From assembly GCA_023853785.1 (NCBI GenBank), contig JAJIRX010001076.1:1-64000 (forward strand): DNA of 64,000 nucleotides, read 5' to 3'. The notes beneath the pieces are model-generated. The model made no database searches. It saw only the letters and a list, made by a program, of their open reading frames with translations, and was not told where the DNA came from. This document shows, piece by piece, positions 38,115-49,518 of the stretch. Within the stretch, counting starts at the first letter, position 1. The number at the start of each line of letters is the position of its first letter. Position numbers and translations under genes: made by a program. The stretch comes from Psilocybe azurescens. Taxonomy: Eukaryota > Basidiomycota > Agaricomycetes > Agaricales > Agrocybaceae.

Positions 38115-38512
38115 TCAGAAACCGATACAGTCAGTGCCGGTTCCTCTTTGCGCGCCGTTCGGGGCCTGAATCCACGTCATCGCAGTTAGTAACTTTGGAA
38201 AGCAAGCATAGCGTAATCACATACGATGTTAACACAACAAGCATTCACCTGGCCTCCGAAGAAACAATCACCGGTGTCATCAGGGCTGCAGTTGACTTTG
38301 CAAAAAAAATGGATAATAATCAATTTCCAAATCACTGCTGTACATTCCAGACCACTTACTGCCAGTGTTTCCTGCGGGTCGGACGCCCTGGACGAGGGCG
38401 TCGCAACACACTGCCTGCAGGCAGCCTTGGCATCGGCGTCGGTCGCATTGGCCGCAGAGACCATGAACGGAAGAGTCGTGAGGACGAGAGCAATAGCTGA
38501 GGTGAACTTCAT
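38115..38512 (-). pseudogene. hydrophobin-like gene, copy 1 (frameshifted)
   Basis: Same exon plan as the intact copy 3: a signal peptide from ATG 38512, a first intron with a GTAAGTGG donor, and a second intron with a perfect TACTAAC branch site. After ADAKAACRQ the frame must shift to reach the conserved CCDALVQGVRP segment, and without that shift exon 2 hits a stop. It is either a pseudogene or a one-base error. Its 3' end reads APNGAQRGTGTDCIGF, close to copy 3. Confidence 0.7.
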
Positions 38513-38593
38513 TTCGAGTGTGCTGGAGATCAAGAGCTCTCAAATTCAAGAAAGGTGACTTTCTGAGGTAGCACTGCCAATGTCGCCCTCTTC

Positions 38594-38599
38594 TTTATA
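38594..38599 (-). promoter_or_regulatory. TATA box of hydrophobin-like copy 1
   Basis: TATAAA on the minus strand about 80 bp upstream of the start codon. The same element sits at 43358-43363 (copy 2) and 47346-47351 (copy 3). Confidence 0.5.
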
Positions 38600-39059
38600 C
38601 CTCACATGAACCTATTTAGGGCACCGGTATTCCGAATTTGGACTGTACTGTTGATGCATTCGTCCTGTCGCTCAAGTGCTGTTTGAGTGGCCCCGAGTGA
38701 ATCTAAGCTAGTTTCGGTGCATTTGGACTTTATGCCTTGTTGAACGGTCGGTTGCATGATTTCGGCGACAATGATTGACCCAAGCAAAAGGCGCTTGTTA
38801 ATCATTCGAGGTCAATCCTCAAAACAGGAAGAATGTTGACGTTATAACAAGGCACCCGTGTTATTCGGTAACCGAGACTCGTCATTATTTATTTCAGCTA
38901 ATCAGCACTCAGGAAATCCAATTAGTGGAGCTATGGCGTGAAGGTTTTGGTTTTCGGCAGAACTGGAATTTTCAAAGGCACTCAAAGATGCAAATTCTTC
39001 AGACCGGTGAAGTCCATTGACAGGCTGCACACTGGGAAGAATTGAAAAACATCATAGGG

Positions 39060-39220
39060 CCTCTCTAGCAATGGAAGAGTCACGAGGACGAGAGCAATGG
39101 TTGAGGTGAACTCCATTTCGAGTGTGCTGGAGATCAAGAGCTCTCAAATTCAAGAAAGGTGACTTTCTAAGGTACCATTACCAATGTCACCCTCTTCTTT
39201 ATACCTCGCATGAAACTCCT
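39060..39220 (-). pseudogene. hydrophobin-like 5' fragment
   Basis: A 5' end duplicate: TATA region, leader and the first sixteen or so codons (ATG GAG TTC ACC ...) match the hydrophobin-like copies, then stop abruptly at CAATGGAAGAG. Confidence 0.75.
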
Positions 39221-40765
39221 AAACTACAGGCCAATATTTCTCTTCTGCTCATGAAAAATTAGGCATTGGATCATGAACATGCGACTCCTGGGAGCCGTTT
39301 CGATTTAAATGGTGGATATGGAGGTGGAGAGGTTATAGATAGAGATAGAGATGACGGGGATGTGGGCCCTTACTGTTGGGGACCGTGGAAGACCCCAATG
39401 AGGAGCCACCTTTGATCGTTGTGTGGAAAGTGGAAAGGGAATGAGTTGGTTTCCGCACGAACGATGGGGATTCGCAAAGGGGAGGAAGCGGTGGTTGAAC
39501 TCGCTCACGAGTAATTTTGGCTGAGGAGAAGTGAGAAGTGATGTGACAGAAGAGGAAGGGGCGGAGAAGGCTAAGAAAAGACAGACGCAGACCTTTGGCC
39601 CTACGATTATGGCAAACTTTTCTGTTACCTCGCACAATTTACTGTTACGCGAACATCTACACCACAGTAGCTCAAGATATTTCGCGACTCAGCAGGGACA
39701 CCACGGCAGTTAGATTGATGTACGGTAATGGCTTTGCCTGAAAGCACCAGCTGCTCGTCATGTCGTGCTGCACACATCCAGACACGCGCCAGAAATGAGC
39801 CGTATACAATCTGTGAGCTGAAAGCGATGGCTATGGCTATGTGGTAGAAGCAAGGTCGAAGAGTCAACATACTGTGAAATCCTTCAGAAGAAATAGATAA
39901 ACTCCCCTACGTTCAATCATCTTGTGCTCAGTAACTTACAGTGCCGTGGTTCGTTGAGGAACTGCGCGGGATCCATCGGTCATATCCTCTAGTAAGGGAC
40001 GGTTTGGCCCTGAGAAAAATTAGAGAGAGTCTGGAACGTTAAACTTCGCTATCTCAATTATCCGCGCTTGTTGGTCCCTGCCGTTCTTTTGCTCGCGTTT
40101 GACTTCAGATGTTTTCGAATTGGGGAGAGATGTTGTTGTAGGTGTGTACGGACACCGAGTGTCCCATTCCTATTACATTTACTATATAGACCCAGTATTA
40201 TTTTGGTCTGCGGACTACTGCGAATGTAATACTTACCTCAGGTGTATTGAATTAGACCTGCAGTGGAAGATACGAATGTAACCAAGGCACTGTAACAACA
40301 CACTCACAAGTCACTCCAGTAGGTCGCAATTTAAGGGTAAATTTAGACATATACATGATCAGATGACTAGTAGGATTTATACGCAATGCATCGAAGTGCA
40401 TGTCACTACGTTGCACCGCATAAACTCTCTCGGGCACATGGCCGTGCGAATTAACTTAACTTCGGTGCTACCTCACACTGTGGGCAATGGGCATCGTTAG
40501 CAACTGTTTCTTCCTTCGCAAAGCCCTAGGACGATGCCTAAAGATGAGAAATATTTCGCAATACGCGTTCATCGCACCCTCAACTCGGGTATGCAGCAGT
40601 TCCAAGGCGCGAGGAACGTTACGATTACTGCATTGGGAATCGTACATGGAATGATTCCAGGATGGGAATATAAGTCCGACATCATGTTGGTTGCTCACCC
40701 CACGAGCTATAAATACGTAGAGTATATAATTGTCCATTGAAAAGATCAAACCATTGGATGGAGTG
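39221..40765. other. intergenic region, no gene recognised
   Basis: Overlapping short open frames on both strands, none with recognisable motifs or splice structure. Confidence 0.45.
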
Positions 40766-42240
40766 ATGACTCCGGCTGGCAGATATGACGACTATCAAAT
40801 GGAATCAATCTCAGAATATGAAGCTATGAATAGTATATTTGACCGATATATATGCAAGAATTTTTCGGTAGGTGCATTGCCTTAAGTTTACTGTATTTCC
40901 CATGACTACACCCAGTCTAGTCAACATAGAGATATCTCATATTAGCGGCAGCCTCAATGGAACGATGCTATTGAATTTTCTTTTGGGTACGTCTCTATTT
41001 TTATCATTATAAGAGTTATGCACTCACGTACTTTATGTCAGGTATATACACTATGATATTCGCTGGAACAGTGTATCTTTACTGTAAGTTGGTCCTCCGA
41101 CCTAGAAGGGAGATTTCAACAGTGCGCCCTACAGTAACCAAACCGGCCGTGAATGTGAATCGCTTTATCATATTATCAGCGGTTTCAGTACTGTATCTGC
41201 TTTGCTTCTTGCATGCTCTTGTCAAATGGTACACAAATTCTTGGTCCGTCCTGAATGGAGATACGCGAGAATCCACCTTTTGGGGAATAGTGGGGAAAGG
41301 CCCTCAATGGACTGCGGTACTTGATAACTTTTTGTTCTATTTCTCGTTGACTGTATCCGATGGACTACTGGTCGGTAAAAACTATTGATTAATATCCAAT
41401 TCTCATTTAAATTTCAATAGATATGGAGATGCTACCACGTATGGGGACAATCATTACATGTGATTGCGATCTCATTAATACTTCTCGCCGCGGAATTCGG
41501 TGAGTGTTACAATGTTGAAAGCTTTTGAGAAAGCTTCGTATGAACCACTTTATTTAAAAACACTATTACAGGTCTTTCAGTTACACAAACAGTCTTACAA
41601 GGGCTGTTAGCAGTCAATACCGGCAATCTACGCATCATATTACTGATAAGTACAAGTAAAGTTTCAAGCGCTCTGTTATTTGTATCACTAGGTGCCACAT
41701 GGATCACAACATTTCTCATTGGCTACAAAATCCATTTTGCCTCTTTTCGAATGGCCCGCCTTCCAAAAGACTATTCAATCGCATTGTTGTATTGGTTGTC
41801 GAGTCGTCCGCAGCGTACTCAATTTTACTCTTCTTCGACGGACTCAGCACTGTTGCTCCACCAGAGCTTGTGCTGAATTCTCTTGTAATTGAAGCGTCGT
41901 ATTTTGTGGATGCAGCACTGAGCATTATAGTTGTATGTGGCTTCGATTATCTGTCTGGTGATAATGCTTCCTGACATACTGTTAGGGCGTGGCCCCAACT
42001 GTTCTGGTGGCAAGGCTTGCCATTATGAGCCCCAGTAATGCAGTTCAATCAACCGTCGTTTACATACAATCTGAGTTCCAGAGAGGCGGTCCAAGCGATA
42101 GGGGATGTACCATTGGAGGAGACGTTAACGGGTCAATCCACGCAGGTGACGTAGCGCGGACACCGGTAATCGAGGTGAAGAGAGAGTCCAGCATAGATGT
42201 CACACTTGGGGTTTTCAAGTTTAGAGTGTGTCGACTGTAG
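40766..42240 (+). CDS. basidiomycete seven-helix membrane protein, unknown function
   Basis: Multi-exon gene. A short N-terminal exon (ATG 40766, MTPAGRYDDYQMESISEY) is joined by a 54 bp intron to a helix-bearing exon; one base seems missing in the T run before the donor. Hydrophobic segments follow: LLNFLLGIYTMIFAGTVYLY, FIILSAVSVLYLLCFLHALV, then WRCYHVWGQSLHVIAISLIL, SLGATWITTFLIGYKI, NRIVVLVVESSAAYSILLFF and IVGVAPTVLVARLAIMS. The last two are landmarks of a large basidiomycete family without known function. The cytosolic tail ends at TAG 42240. It may start instead at the internal Met near 40964. It stands alone between two hydrophobin-like copies. Confidence 0.72.
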
Positions 42241-42867
42241 TTAAATTTATCTCCTAATGTTCGGTCTATAGTCTTCGATTTTGTTGTCGGATCTTCTGCG
42301 GTCACTCATCCTTTGCCATTCAAGGCATGCAATGGTTCCCTTACCAGTTCCATTGCTCGCTCTGCAAATGGTCTAGACAATGTATTGTCTTTGGGAAGAT
42401 TAGAGATCTCCATTACCTCTCCGATGCGAGTAATCTATAAGTAGACACAGCAGCATGCGCCTTAAGTGTTTGCCTTTATAACTCTTTTGCGTGTCTTGTC
42501 GTGTCCCCATTCTCCAGCAGCGGCTGAAGTGTTCTTCCCTTTTGGCTCATGGTTCTATTGTATTCCGCATGATTTCCACTTAATACTATTGTACTTACTC
42601 CTTGTACTTGCTGTATAGTATTTACATGCACGTCCTTGTGCGTCAGATTGTCATGAATCTCTTTTGTGTCCACAATCCGGGCGAACGTCGGAAGCATATG
42701 TGGCTTAGCCTTGTTCAAGTCCACTGGTCCTGTGCTATGCACTAAGCATATTTGAGCCAGCTCCTATGGTATACCACCCAGTGTGTGAGCCTTACTCACC
42801 ACAAGTTTGTCCGTTAATTCAACGTAATTTAAATTTGATTTACGAAACCATGTACTGTTCGGGCCGT
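42241..42867. other. intergenic region
   Basis: An 88-codon open frame (42476-42742, minus) has no recognisable motif. The right end, from about 42828, is the conserved spacer of the hydrophobin-like repeat. Confidence 0.4.
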
Positions 42868-43276
42868 TCAGAAACCGATACAGCCAGTGCCGGTTCCTCT
42901 TTGCGCGCCGTTCGGGGCCTGAATCCAAGTCATCGCAGTTAGTAACATTGGACAGCAAGTATAGCGTAATCACATACGATGTTAGCACAACAAGCATTCA
43001 CTTGGCCTCCGAAGAAACAATCACCGGTGTCATCAGGGCTGCAGTTGACTTTGCAAAAAAATTAGACAATAATCAATTTCCAAATCACTGCTATAGATTC
43101 CAGACTACTTACTGCCAGTGGTTCCTGTGGGTCGGACGCCCTGGACGAGGGCGTCGCAACATACTTGCCCATACTTGCCTGCAGGCAGCCTTGGCATCGG
43201 CGTCGGTCGCATTGGCCGCACAGACCATGAACGGAAGAGTCACGAGGACGAGAGCAATGGCTGAGGTGAACTTTAT
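42868..43276 (-). pseudogene. hydrophobin-like gene, copy 2 (lost start, insertion)
   Basis: The start codon position reads ATA (43276-43274) instead of ATG. The exon that should carry the first cysteines contains a small duplication around GCAAGTATGGGCAAGTATG that shifts the frame before CCDALV. Exon 2 (INCSPDDTGDCFFGG) and both introns are otherwise conserved. Two independent defects make a true pseudogene likely. Confidence 0.8.
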
Positions 43277-43839
43277 TTCGAGTGGGCTGGAGATTGAGAG
43301 CTCTGAAATTCAAGAAAGGTGACTTTCTGAGGTACGACCACCAATGTCGCGCTCTTTTTTATACCTCACATGAACCTATTTAGGGCACCGATATTCCGAA
43401 TCTGGACTGTACTGTTCGGTGCATTCGTCCTGTCGCTCAAGAACCACTCTCGAGTGGCGCCGAGTGAATATAAGCCAGTTTCGGTGCATTTGGACTTTAT
43501 GCCTTGTTGAACGGTCGGTTGCATGATTTGGGCGACAATAATTGACCCAAGCAAAAGGCGCTTGTTAATCATTCGAGGTCAATCCCCAAAACAGGAAGAA
43601 TGTTGACGTTATAACAAGGCACCCGTGTTATTCGGCAACCGAGACTCGTCGTTATTCATTTCAGCTAATCAGCACTCAAGAAATCCGATTAGTGGAGCCA
43701 TGACGCAAAGGTTTTGGTTTTCGGCAGAACTGAAAATTTCAAAGGCAATCAAAAAGATGCAAATTCTTTAGACCGGTGAAGTCCATTGACAGGCTGCACA
43801 CTGGGAAGAATTGAAAAACATCATAGGGCCTCTCTGGAG

Positions 43840-44404
43840 AAGTTGGTGTGTGATGGGAGGTTCTCGTCAAGTCCGAGTCGAACGAACGATGCTCGTCGTT
43901 GTCGTTGTTGGATGTGACTGCAGCCCTGAAGTTGTCATGCTGGAATAGATTTCCTCGATTTCCGGTCTCTTCATTCTCGGTACACACGGGCGGCAAAGTC
44001 GCGCAACAGTGGTCTCGTTGGCTACAGCATAGCTTGAACGACACGCTTTGTCTTCAGTTGGACGTGTTAAGTCGTTTTTAGCCTGTCCACGTCTTAAATA
44101 GCATTGACTAATAGGAGTTCGACAGTAGATAACATAGTTATCCACGACCACATCCTTATGATAATCTCTAGCCGATGATTGGAGTAGGGAGGAGAAACCA
44201 CGGTGAATTCGAATTCAAGCACTGATTAAAAGCTCCTGATGGGCATCTATTCGAAGAAATGAAGGCTCACCATCAATGAATCTAATCTTATCTCCCATCC
44301 CTATGTAACCAATCAAATCAGCGCCGATCACATTGATCACGATCGATCACAAAATTCATTTTGTTTGGACCACCACCACCACCACGACACTGTACAGCCT
44401 GAGG
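43840..44404 (+). repeat. 5' flank of the long Q copy
   Basis: Joined directly to the hydrophobin-like module at about 43838. Shares its whole length with the other Q 5' flanks and ends in ATTGATCACGATCGATCACA shortly before the Q start. Confidence 0.75.
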
Positions 44405-46438
44405 ATGTCGCAGCCCAACGCTGCAGCCGCCGCCACCTTCTCGTTCACCCTCTCGTCCTCTTCCGCCCGACATGGGCCCCGCATGGGCACCTCGTCTCCC
44501 GCCGCCCCGACGCAAGTGCTAGTGGTAGTGCCGGCGCAGGCGCAATGTCAGAGATCCAGATCCAGACCCCGGGATGCTGACCACCACTTCGCGCGGCGTC
44601 GTCCCGCACCTCTCGCGCGACCACCACCGCGGCAGCGCCGCCATCCGCTGGGTGAACATCCCTTTCGAGACTTTGTAAGTTTTTTCTTCCTCCGGTAAGC
44701 TCTACATCAAGTCCAAAACGAACCTGACGCGTCTTTCCTTTCTCTCCTTCACTCATCCTGGACATCACATATGATACAGCCTGGAACACAACCCTCCACT
44801 CCCAACCCTCCAACCCGGGCCGACGCCGCTGCACACCCTCCTGGGCTTCACGCCCTCCGCGCACCTGCTCTCCCTCTCCGCGCGCGACCCCGCCTCGGCG
44901 CACGACATGCCCCCGAACTCCCACACCCACATCTCCGTGTCCAGCCTGCGCGGCGTGCGCAAGCTCACGGCGGACGCCTGGCGCGAATACGTGGCGGGGT
45001 GCCGGCCGACGTCCCGTTCACGGACCCGCCGTACTCGCAGAAGCGGCTCACGAAGAGCATCGAGCGGAGTGCGGCGTGGCTTGCGAATTTGCTGCGCAGG
45101 CCGCCGCCGCCGCCGTCGTCGTCCGAAGGCCCTTCCACCACCACCGATTCCTCCTCCTCCTCCCCCACCCCCGCGCACCACCCGGCGATATTCGTCCACA
45201 TGTCCGGCGGCGCCTCTCTGCCCGCACGCAGGGCCTTCTCCGCCCTCCTCACGGAACCGCTCTTCGGGCCCGAAGCCGCCGCAGTGCACCCACTGCGCAT
45301 GCTCGACGAGGGCGTCGCCGGGTACGCGTTTGATCTGGTGCCGCTGAGGCTGGAGCTCGGGGCGTTGGCGCGGAAGGCTTCTTCTGTCTCTGCTCTTGCT
45401 TCTGCAGCTCCTGAATCCCACCCCCAATCCCAACCCCAATCTCCAACCCCATCCGATCACCCACTCCAACCCGACTCCCCTTCGCAACCCACCCCTCCTC
45501 CCTCTCTCCCCACCTCCTCTCCTCCCTCGCCCCCCCTGCCCCCCACCAAACCGCGCCTTATCAACGGCGTGCTCTCTCCCCACGAGATCCTGCACTACAT
45601 CACGCACGTCAGCGCGGACCTGTTCGACGCGGGGTGGGCGCAGCGCGCGGCGGACGTGGGCGTGGCGCTCGATTTCGTGTTTCCTATAAGGGAGGGGGAC
45701 GGGGAGGAGGGAAAAGAGGGGGATACAAGGGACAAGAGAAATCGGACATAATCTGTACGCGAAGGAGTACGCGCTCGATTTCTCGCCGTTCGCGGACGCG
45801 TTCCGCGGTGCCTCCTCCTCGCCCTCGTCGTCGTCGTCGTCTTCGCAGGGCAAGGACAAGCAGGACAAGCAGGATAAAGAGGATAAAGAAGATACAAGGC
45901 CCATATGCCCATGCGCCGCGTGCTCGCCCATCGCGTGTGCGCCCTCGGCGCGGCTGTACCACGGCGCGGACGGGCCCCTGTTCTCGGGCGAAAGTGCAGA
46001 AGCAAAGAAGAAGTAAAAGAGACGACATACCGCGCGCCATATACGCGCGCGTACATGCACCACCTACTGCACACGCACGAGATGTCCGCGCACGCGCTGC
46101 TCGTGCTGCATAATCTCGCGGTGCTGGACGCGTTCTTCGCGGGCGTGCGCGGTGTGATCGCGTCGTCGTCGTCGTCGTCTGCTGCGTTTCCGCTCCCTTC
46201 CTCTGCCTCGCTTCCCCCCGCTTCTACGCCCACACAAGCACAAGACGACACGACACCCACACCCCCACAAAACACGCCCACGGCGTGGGAGCGAGAGGTG
46301 CGAAAATTCACCGCGACGTACTCCTCCGAGATGCGCGTGTTCGAGGACGCGGAGCGGCGGTGGGCGGAGGTGGACCGGGCGAGGGGAAGGGGCGGTTGGC
46401 GAGGGAGAAGGAGAAGAAGGGGAAAGAGGAGGTTGTAA
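44405..46438 (+). CDS. QTRT2: queuine tRNA-ribosyltransferase accessory subunit 2-like (longest copy)
   Basis: QTRT2 is the non-catalytic partner of QTRT1 in the enzyme that swaps guanine for queuine at position 34 of GUN-anticodon tRNAs. From ATG 44405 the conserved blocks are FSFTLSSSSAR, EIQIQTPG, TSRGVVPHLSRD, AIRWVNIPFETF, (intron about 44672-44780) LEHNPPLPTLQPGPTPLH, HISVSSLRGVRKLT, FTDPPYSQKRLTKSIERSAA, ISADLFDAGWAQRAADVG-type sequence, GHNLYAKEYALDFSPFADAF, the zinc ligands CPCAAC, and YTRAYMHHLLHTHEMSAHAL, whose His completes the zinc site. The C-terminus is Arg/Lys-rich and the stop is near 46438. At least five frame changes occur (about 44480, 44575, 45000, 45740, 46005), several at G or C runs. 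It is the only near-complete copy of eight or nine in the window and could be the parental gene, functional if these are consensus errors. Confidence 0.75.
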
Positions 46439-46871
46439 TACAGGAAAAGGAGGGGGGAGGGAGAGGGGGAGGGGAGGTGTGCGTTGGAGCCCTGAGTGGA
46501 CGGAGGACGGTCGATTGGAAAGAGTGATGGGTGTAATGGTGAAGGGGCGGGCCGAGTAGTATTCACAATCCATTGGCTGTTTGTTTTAATTTGGGCTTTC
46601 TACATACGCGATGAGATGCGATGTGCTTAATGCTTAAATATACTTGCTTTCATCCCAATGAGGCTTCTCGCATACGGCAGCCTTTCACTTGGGGCTCATT
46701 GTAATTTACGCCGGTGACTGGTCATGTTCTCAAATTTAGCTCCAATAGATCTGTATTACACCAACAAAGATACTATTGCGGCTATCTTATGACCGATATA
46801 TGTATGATTTTTTCTTTTTATCTCCTTCAAATTTGAATTTGATTTACGAAATCATGTACTGCTCCGGTCGT
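46439..46871. repeat. spacer between Q and hydrophobin-like gene, copy 3
   Basis: Same spacer as 37561-38114. Contains GACCGATATATG and the GAATTTGATTTACGAAA phrase. Confidence 0.65.
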
Positions 46872-47264
46872 TCAGAAACCGACACAGCCAATCCCGGTGC
46901 CTGTTCGCGCGCCATTCAGGGCCTAAATCCAAGTCATCGCAGTTAGTAACTTTGGCAAGCAGGCATAGTGTAAATCACATACGATGCGAGCACAACAAGC
47001 ATTCACCTGGCCTCCGAAGAAACAATCACCGGTGTCATCAGGGCTGCAGTTGACTTTGCAAAAAAAAAAAAATAGACAATAATCAATTTCCAAATCACTG
47101 CTATAGATTCCAGACGACTTACTGCCAGTGGTTCCTGTGGGTCGGACGCCTGCGACGAGGGCATCGCAGCATAGTTGCGTACAGGCAACGGCAGCGGCGT
47201 CGGCCGCAGAGACCATGAACGGAAGAGTCGCGAGGACGAGAGCAATGGCTGAGGTGAACTTCAT
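46872..47264 (-). CDS. hydrophobin-like secreted protein, copy 3 (intact, 87 aa)
   Basis: Three exons on the minus strand: 47264-47123, 47053-46983 and 46922-46872, with introns of 69 and 60 bp; the second has a TACTAAC branch site. The protein has a signal peptide (about residues 1-20), then eight cysteines at 28, 32, 33, 50, 58, 67, 68 and 84. This is the C-CC-C-C-CC-C order that defines hydrophobins. Spacings (3, 16, 7, 8 and 15 residues) are shorter than usual for class I and do not fit class II exactly, so I call it hydrophobin-like. Hydrophobins coat hyphae and fruiting bodies with an amphipathic film. TATAAA lies about 85 bp upstream. Copies 1 and 2 are damaged and two further remnants occur. 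Confidence 0.75.
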
Positions 47265-47815
47265 TTCGAGTGTGCTGGAGACTGAGAGCTCTCAAATTCA
47301 AGAAAGGTGACTTTCTGAGGTACCACTACCAATGTCGCCCTCTGTTTTATACCTCGCGAGAACCTATTCAGGGAGCCGGTTTTCCGAATTTGGACTGTGC
47401 TGTTCGGTGCATTCGTCCTGTCGCCCAAGTGCTGCTTGAGTGGCCCCGAATGAATTTAAGCTAGTTTCGGTGCATTTGGACTTTATACCTTGTTGAATGG
47501 TCGGTTGCATGATTTGGGCGACAATGATTGACCCAAGCAAAGGCGCTTGTTAATCATTCGAGGTCAATCCCCAAAACAGGAAGAATGTTGACGTTATAAC
47601 AAGGATTGTTATTCAGTAAACGAAGCTCGTCGTTATTTATTTCAGCTAATCAGCACTCAAGAAATCCAATTAGTGGAGCTATGACGCGAAGGTTTTAGTT
47701 TTCGGCGGATCTAAAATTTCAAAAGGCAATCAAAAAGATGCAAATTCTTTAGACCAGTGGAGTTCACTGACAGGCTGCACACTGGGAAGAACTAAACATC
47801 ATAGAACCTCTAGCG
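47265..47815. repeat. 5' region of hydrophobin-like copy 3
   Basis: Shared with 38513-39063 and 43277-43838, with TATA at 47346-47351 and the phrase GATTGACCCAAGCAAA. Conserved for over 500 bp upstream of all three genes. Confidence 0.7.
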
Positions 47816-48480
47816 TCGAGAATCACAGAAGATAGGTATTTGGAAACAGTTAAATTATAAAAACGGATACATATTGAACGAATTCCCGGGTGAGCTCGCG
47901 GGGAATGAGAAGACAGAGATGGGCCGAAGTTTATGGAAGACTTGTCGAACATTCTGACGGTGGTTTGCACCAGATGGAAACCCTACTGCCCGGCGCACAG
48001 TTGGATTACAATACTAGATATAGATTAAGCCAGACGTTCGAAGAACGAGAAGTTTTTCTGTGAATGTGCAAATAAGTATACATGTTCGGACTGATTTCTC
48101 GTTGATTACTGATAGGCGTAATGGTGGTGGTAAGTTCTGTTTCTCAGTAGGCATCACTATTCCACAAAGAAATATTTCCTTGAGGTTGAAGAGTAAATAT
48201 TTCTAACTATGATGCGTACAAGCAAACGACTTGCAGCAACTTGAAACACGGATTACCGAAAAAATTATGTGACAAACAGCCTAACTTGTGCTCCATGCTA
48301 GCTGAGAGAAATTTGCAAGTCTTCCATCGAACCCAGCGAAAATATATCATCATCTTCACCCTGATACCTCACGCGAGGCTGAGGTCCCGCCCGGGCCTAT
48401 CTGGAATCACAGGGTCTGGTCTTGCGCATAATTTTGTCTTGCAAGGCAGTGAAATCGATGATTCTTGGTATTGAAATTAC
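47816..48480. other. intergenic region, no gene seen
   Basis: No recognisable coding or repeat content beyond the hydrophobin module boundary. Confidence 0.45.
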
Positions 48481-49518
48481 AAAGATTTGTAATTGGAAAT
48501 GAACTTTGGCTTTAGCGGAGGTGGAGGGGTGGATCGGGCGAGGACAGGGTCGGATGTTGCCTCATCATCACATGGAGCTGTCTGTAAATCAGATTGTTAC
48601 GACCTCATAAGTTGTTGATAGCCTTTGTTAAAAAACAGGTATGTTATAGTGAAGACTCGGCTTCTACATACCTTTCCATGAGATATTTATCTCTTCTGAG
48701 ATGACCGATCTATTGTCTCTCATCGCCCTGTGTAACGCAGTCTTTCTCCCATACGTCCAACATTCTTTTCCTCAGTGTCAGAAGATTGGATTTGGAAAGC
48801 ATCCACGAAAGGTGTGGTACTTTTTCATGCAAATGAGCACCCTTCTCATCATATATATGAAGAATTCGTGGTCGAATCTCTCGGCACGCTCCTAGAATCA
48901 TGTTCAGAATTCTTCAACCCCGACGGCCCACCTGGATACTACTAGTGTCGGCAACGTGAACGCTTGGGTAAGTTCTGCCTTCCGATGACGGATAATTTAG
49001 TAATCTGTACCAACGTGGCGCACCAAAGTCTCCGAGTATTGAATACTCGTATAATTCTTGCCTGATCAACATCAAGTCAGAATTTTCTATCTAGGCCTTG
49101 ACTTCGTTCAGTGTGGGAGTATCTAGAGAGCGATAGACTGATCTCGTTAGATTATTGAAGGGAAACGGAAGAATTCAGGGGAAAAGAAAAGATACAGTAC
49201 ATGGTATACCGACATGAGGCTTGAATCGGGGAGAATCAATGCTTGTATACCTGCGCTGTGAAAAAGCGGCGCGGACTAACTCTTCGTACTTTGTCCAATG
49301 CCGAAATTAACTGGAAGATGACAATTATAGCCAACATCGTGTTCAGAAGCTCACCAATGTTCTCACGGTTAATCGATATGCGGAGATAAAAGCCGAGAGA
49401 AGCAAAAAATTCACATATCTCACTGTATTGACCTCATCGATGCCCCTGACGTGCTTGCCAAAATGCTCTATCACTACCTAGCACACTCTTCTATACCACC
49501 AGCAAGCTACAGCGCAGA
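48481..49518. repeat. 3' flank of U-family copy C
   Basis: Reverse-complement match to 9060-10076 and 20286-21200, from the phrase GGTCGGATGTTGCC at 48549 onward. Confidence 0.55.
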
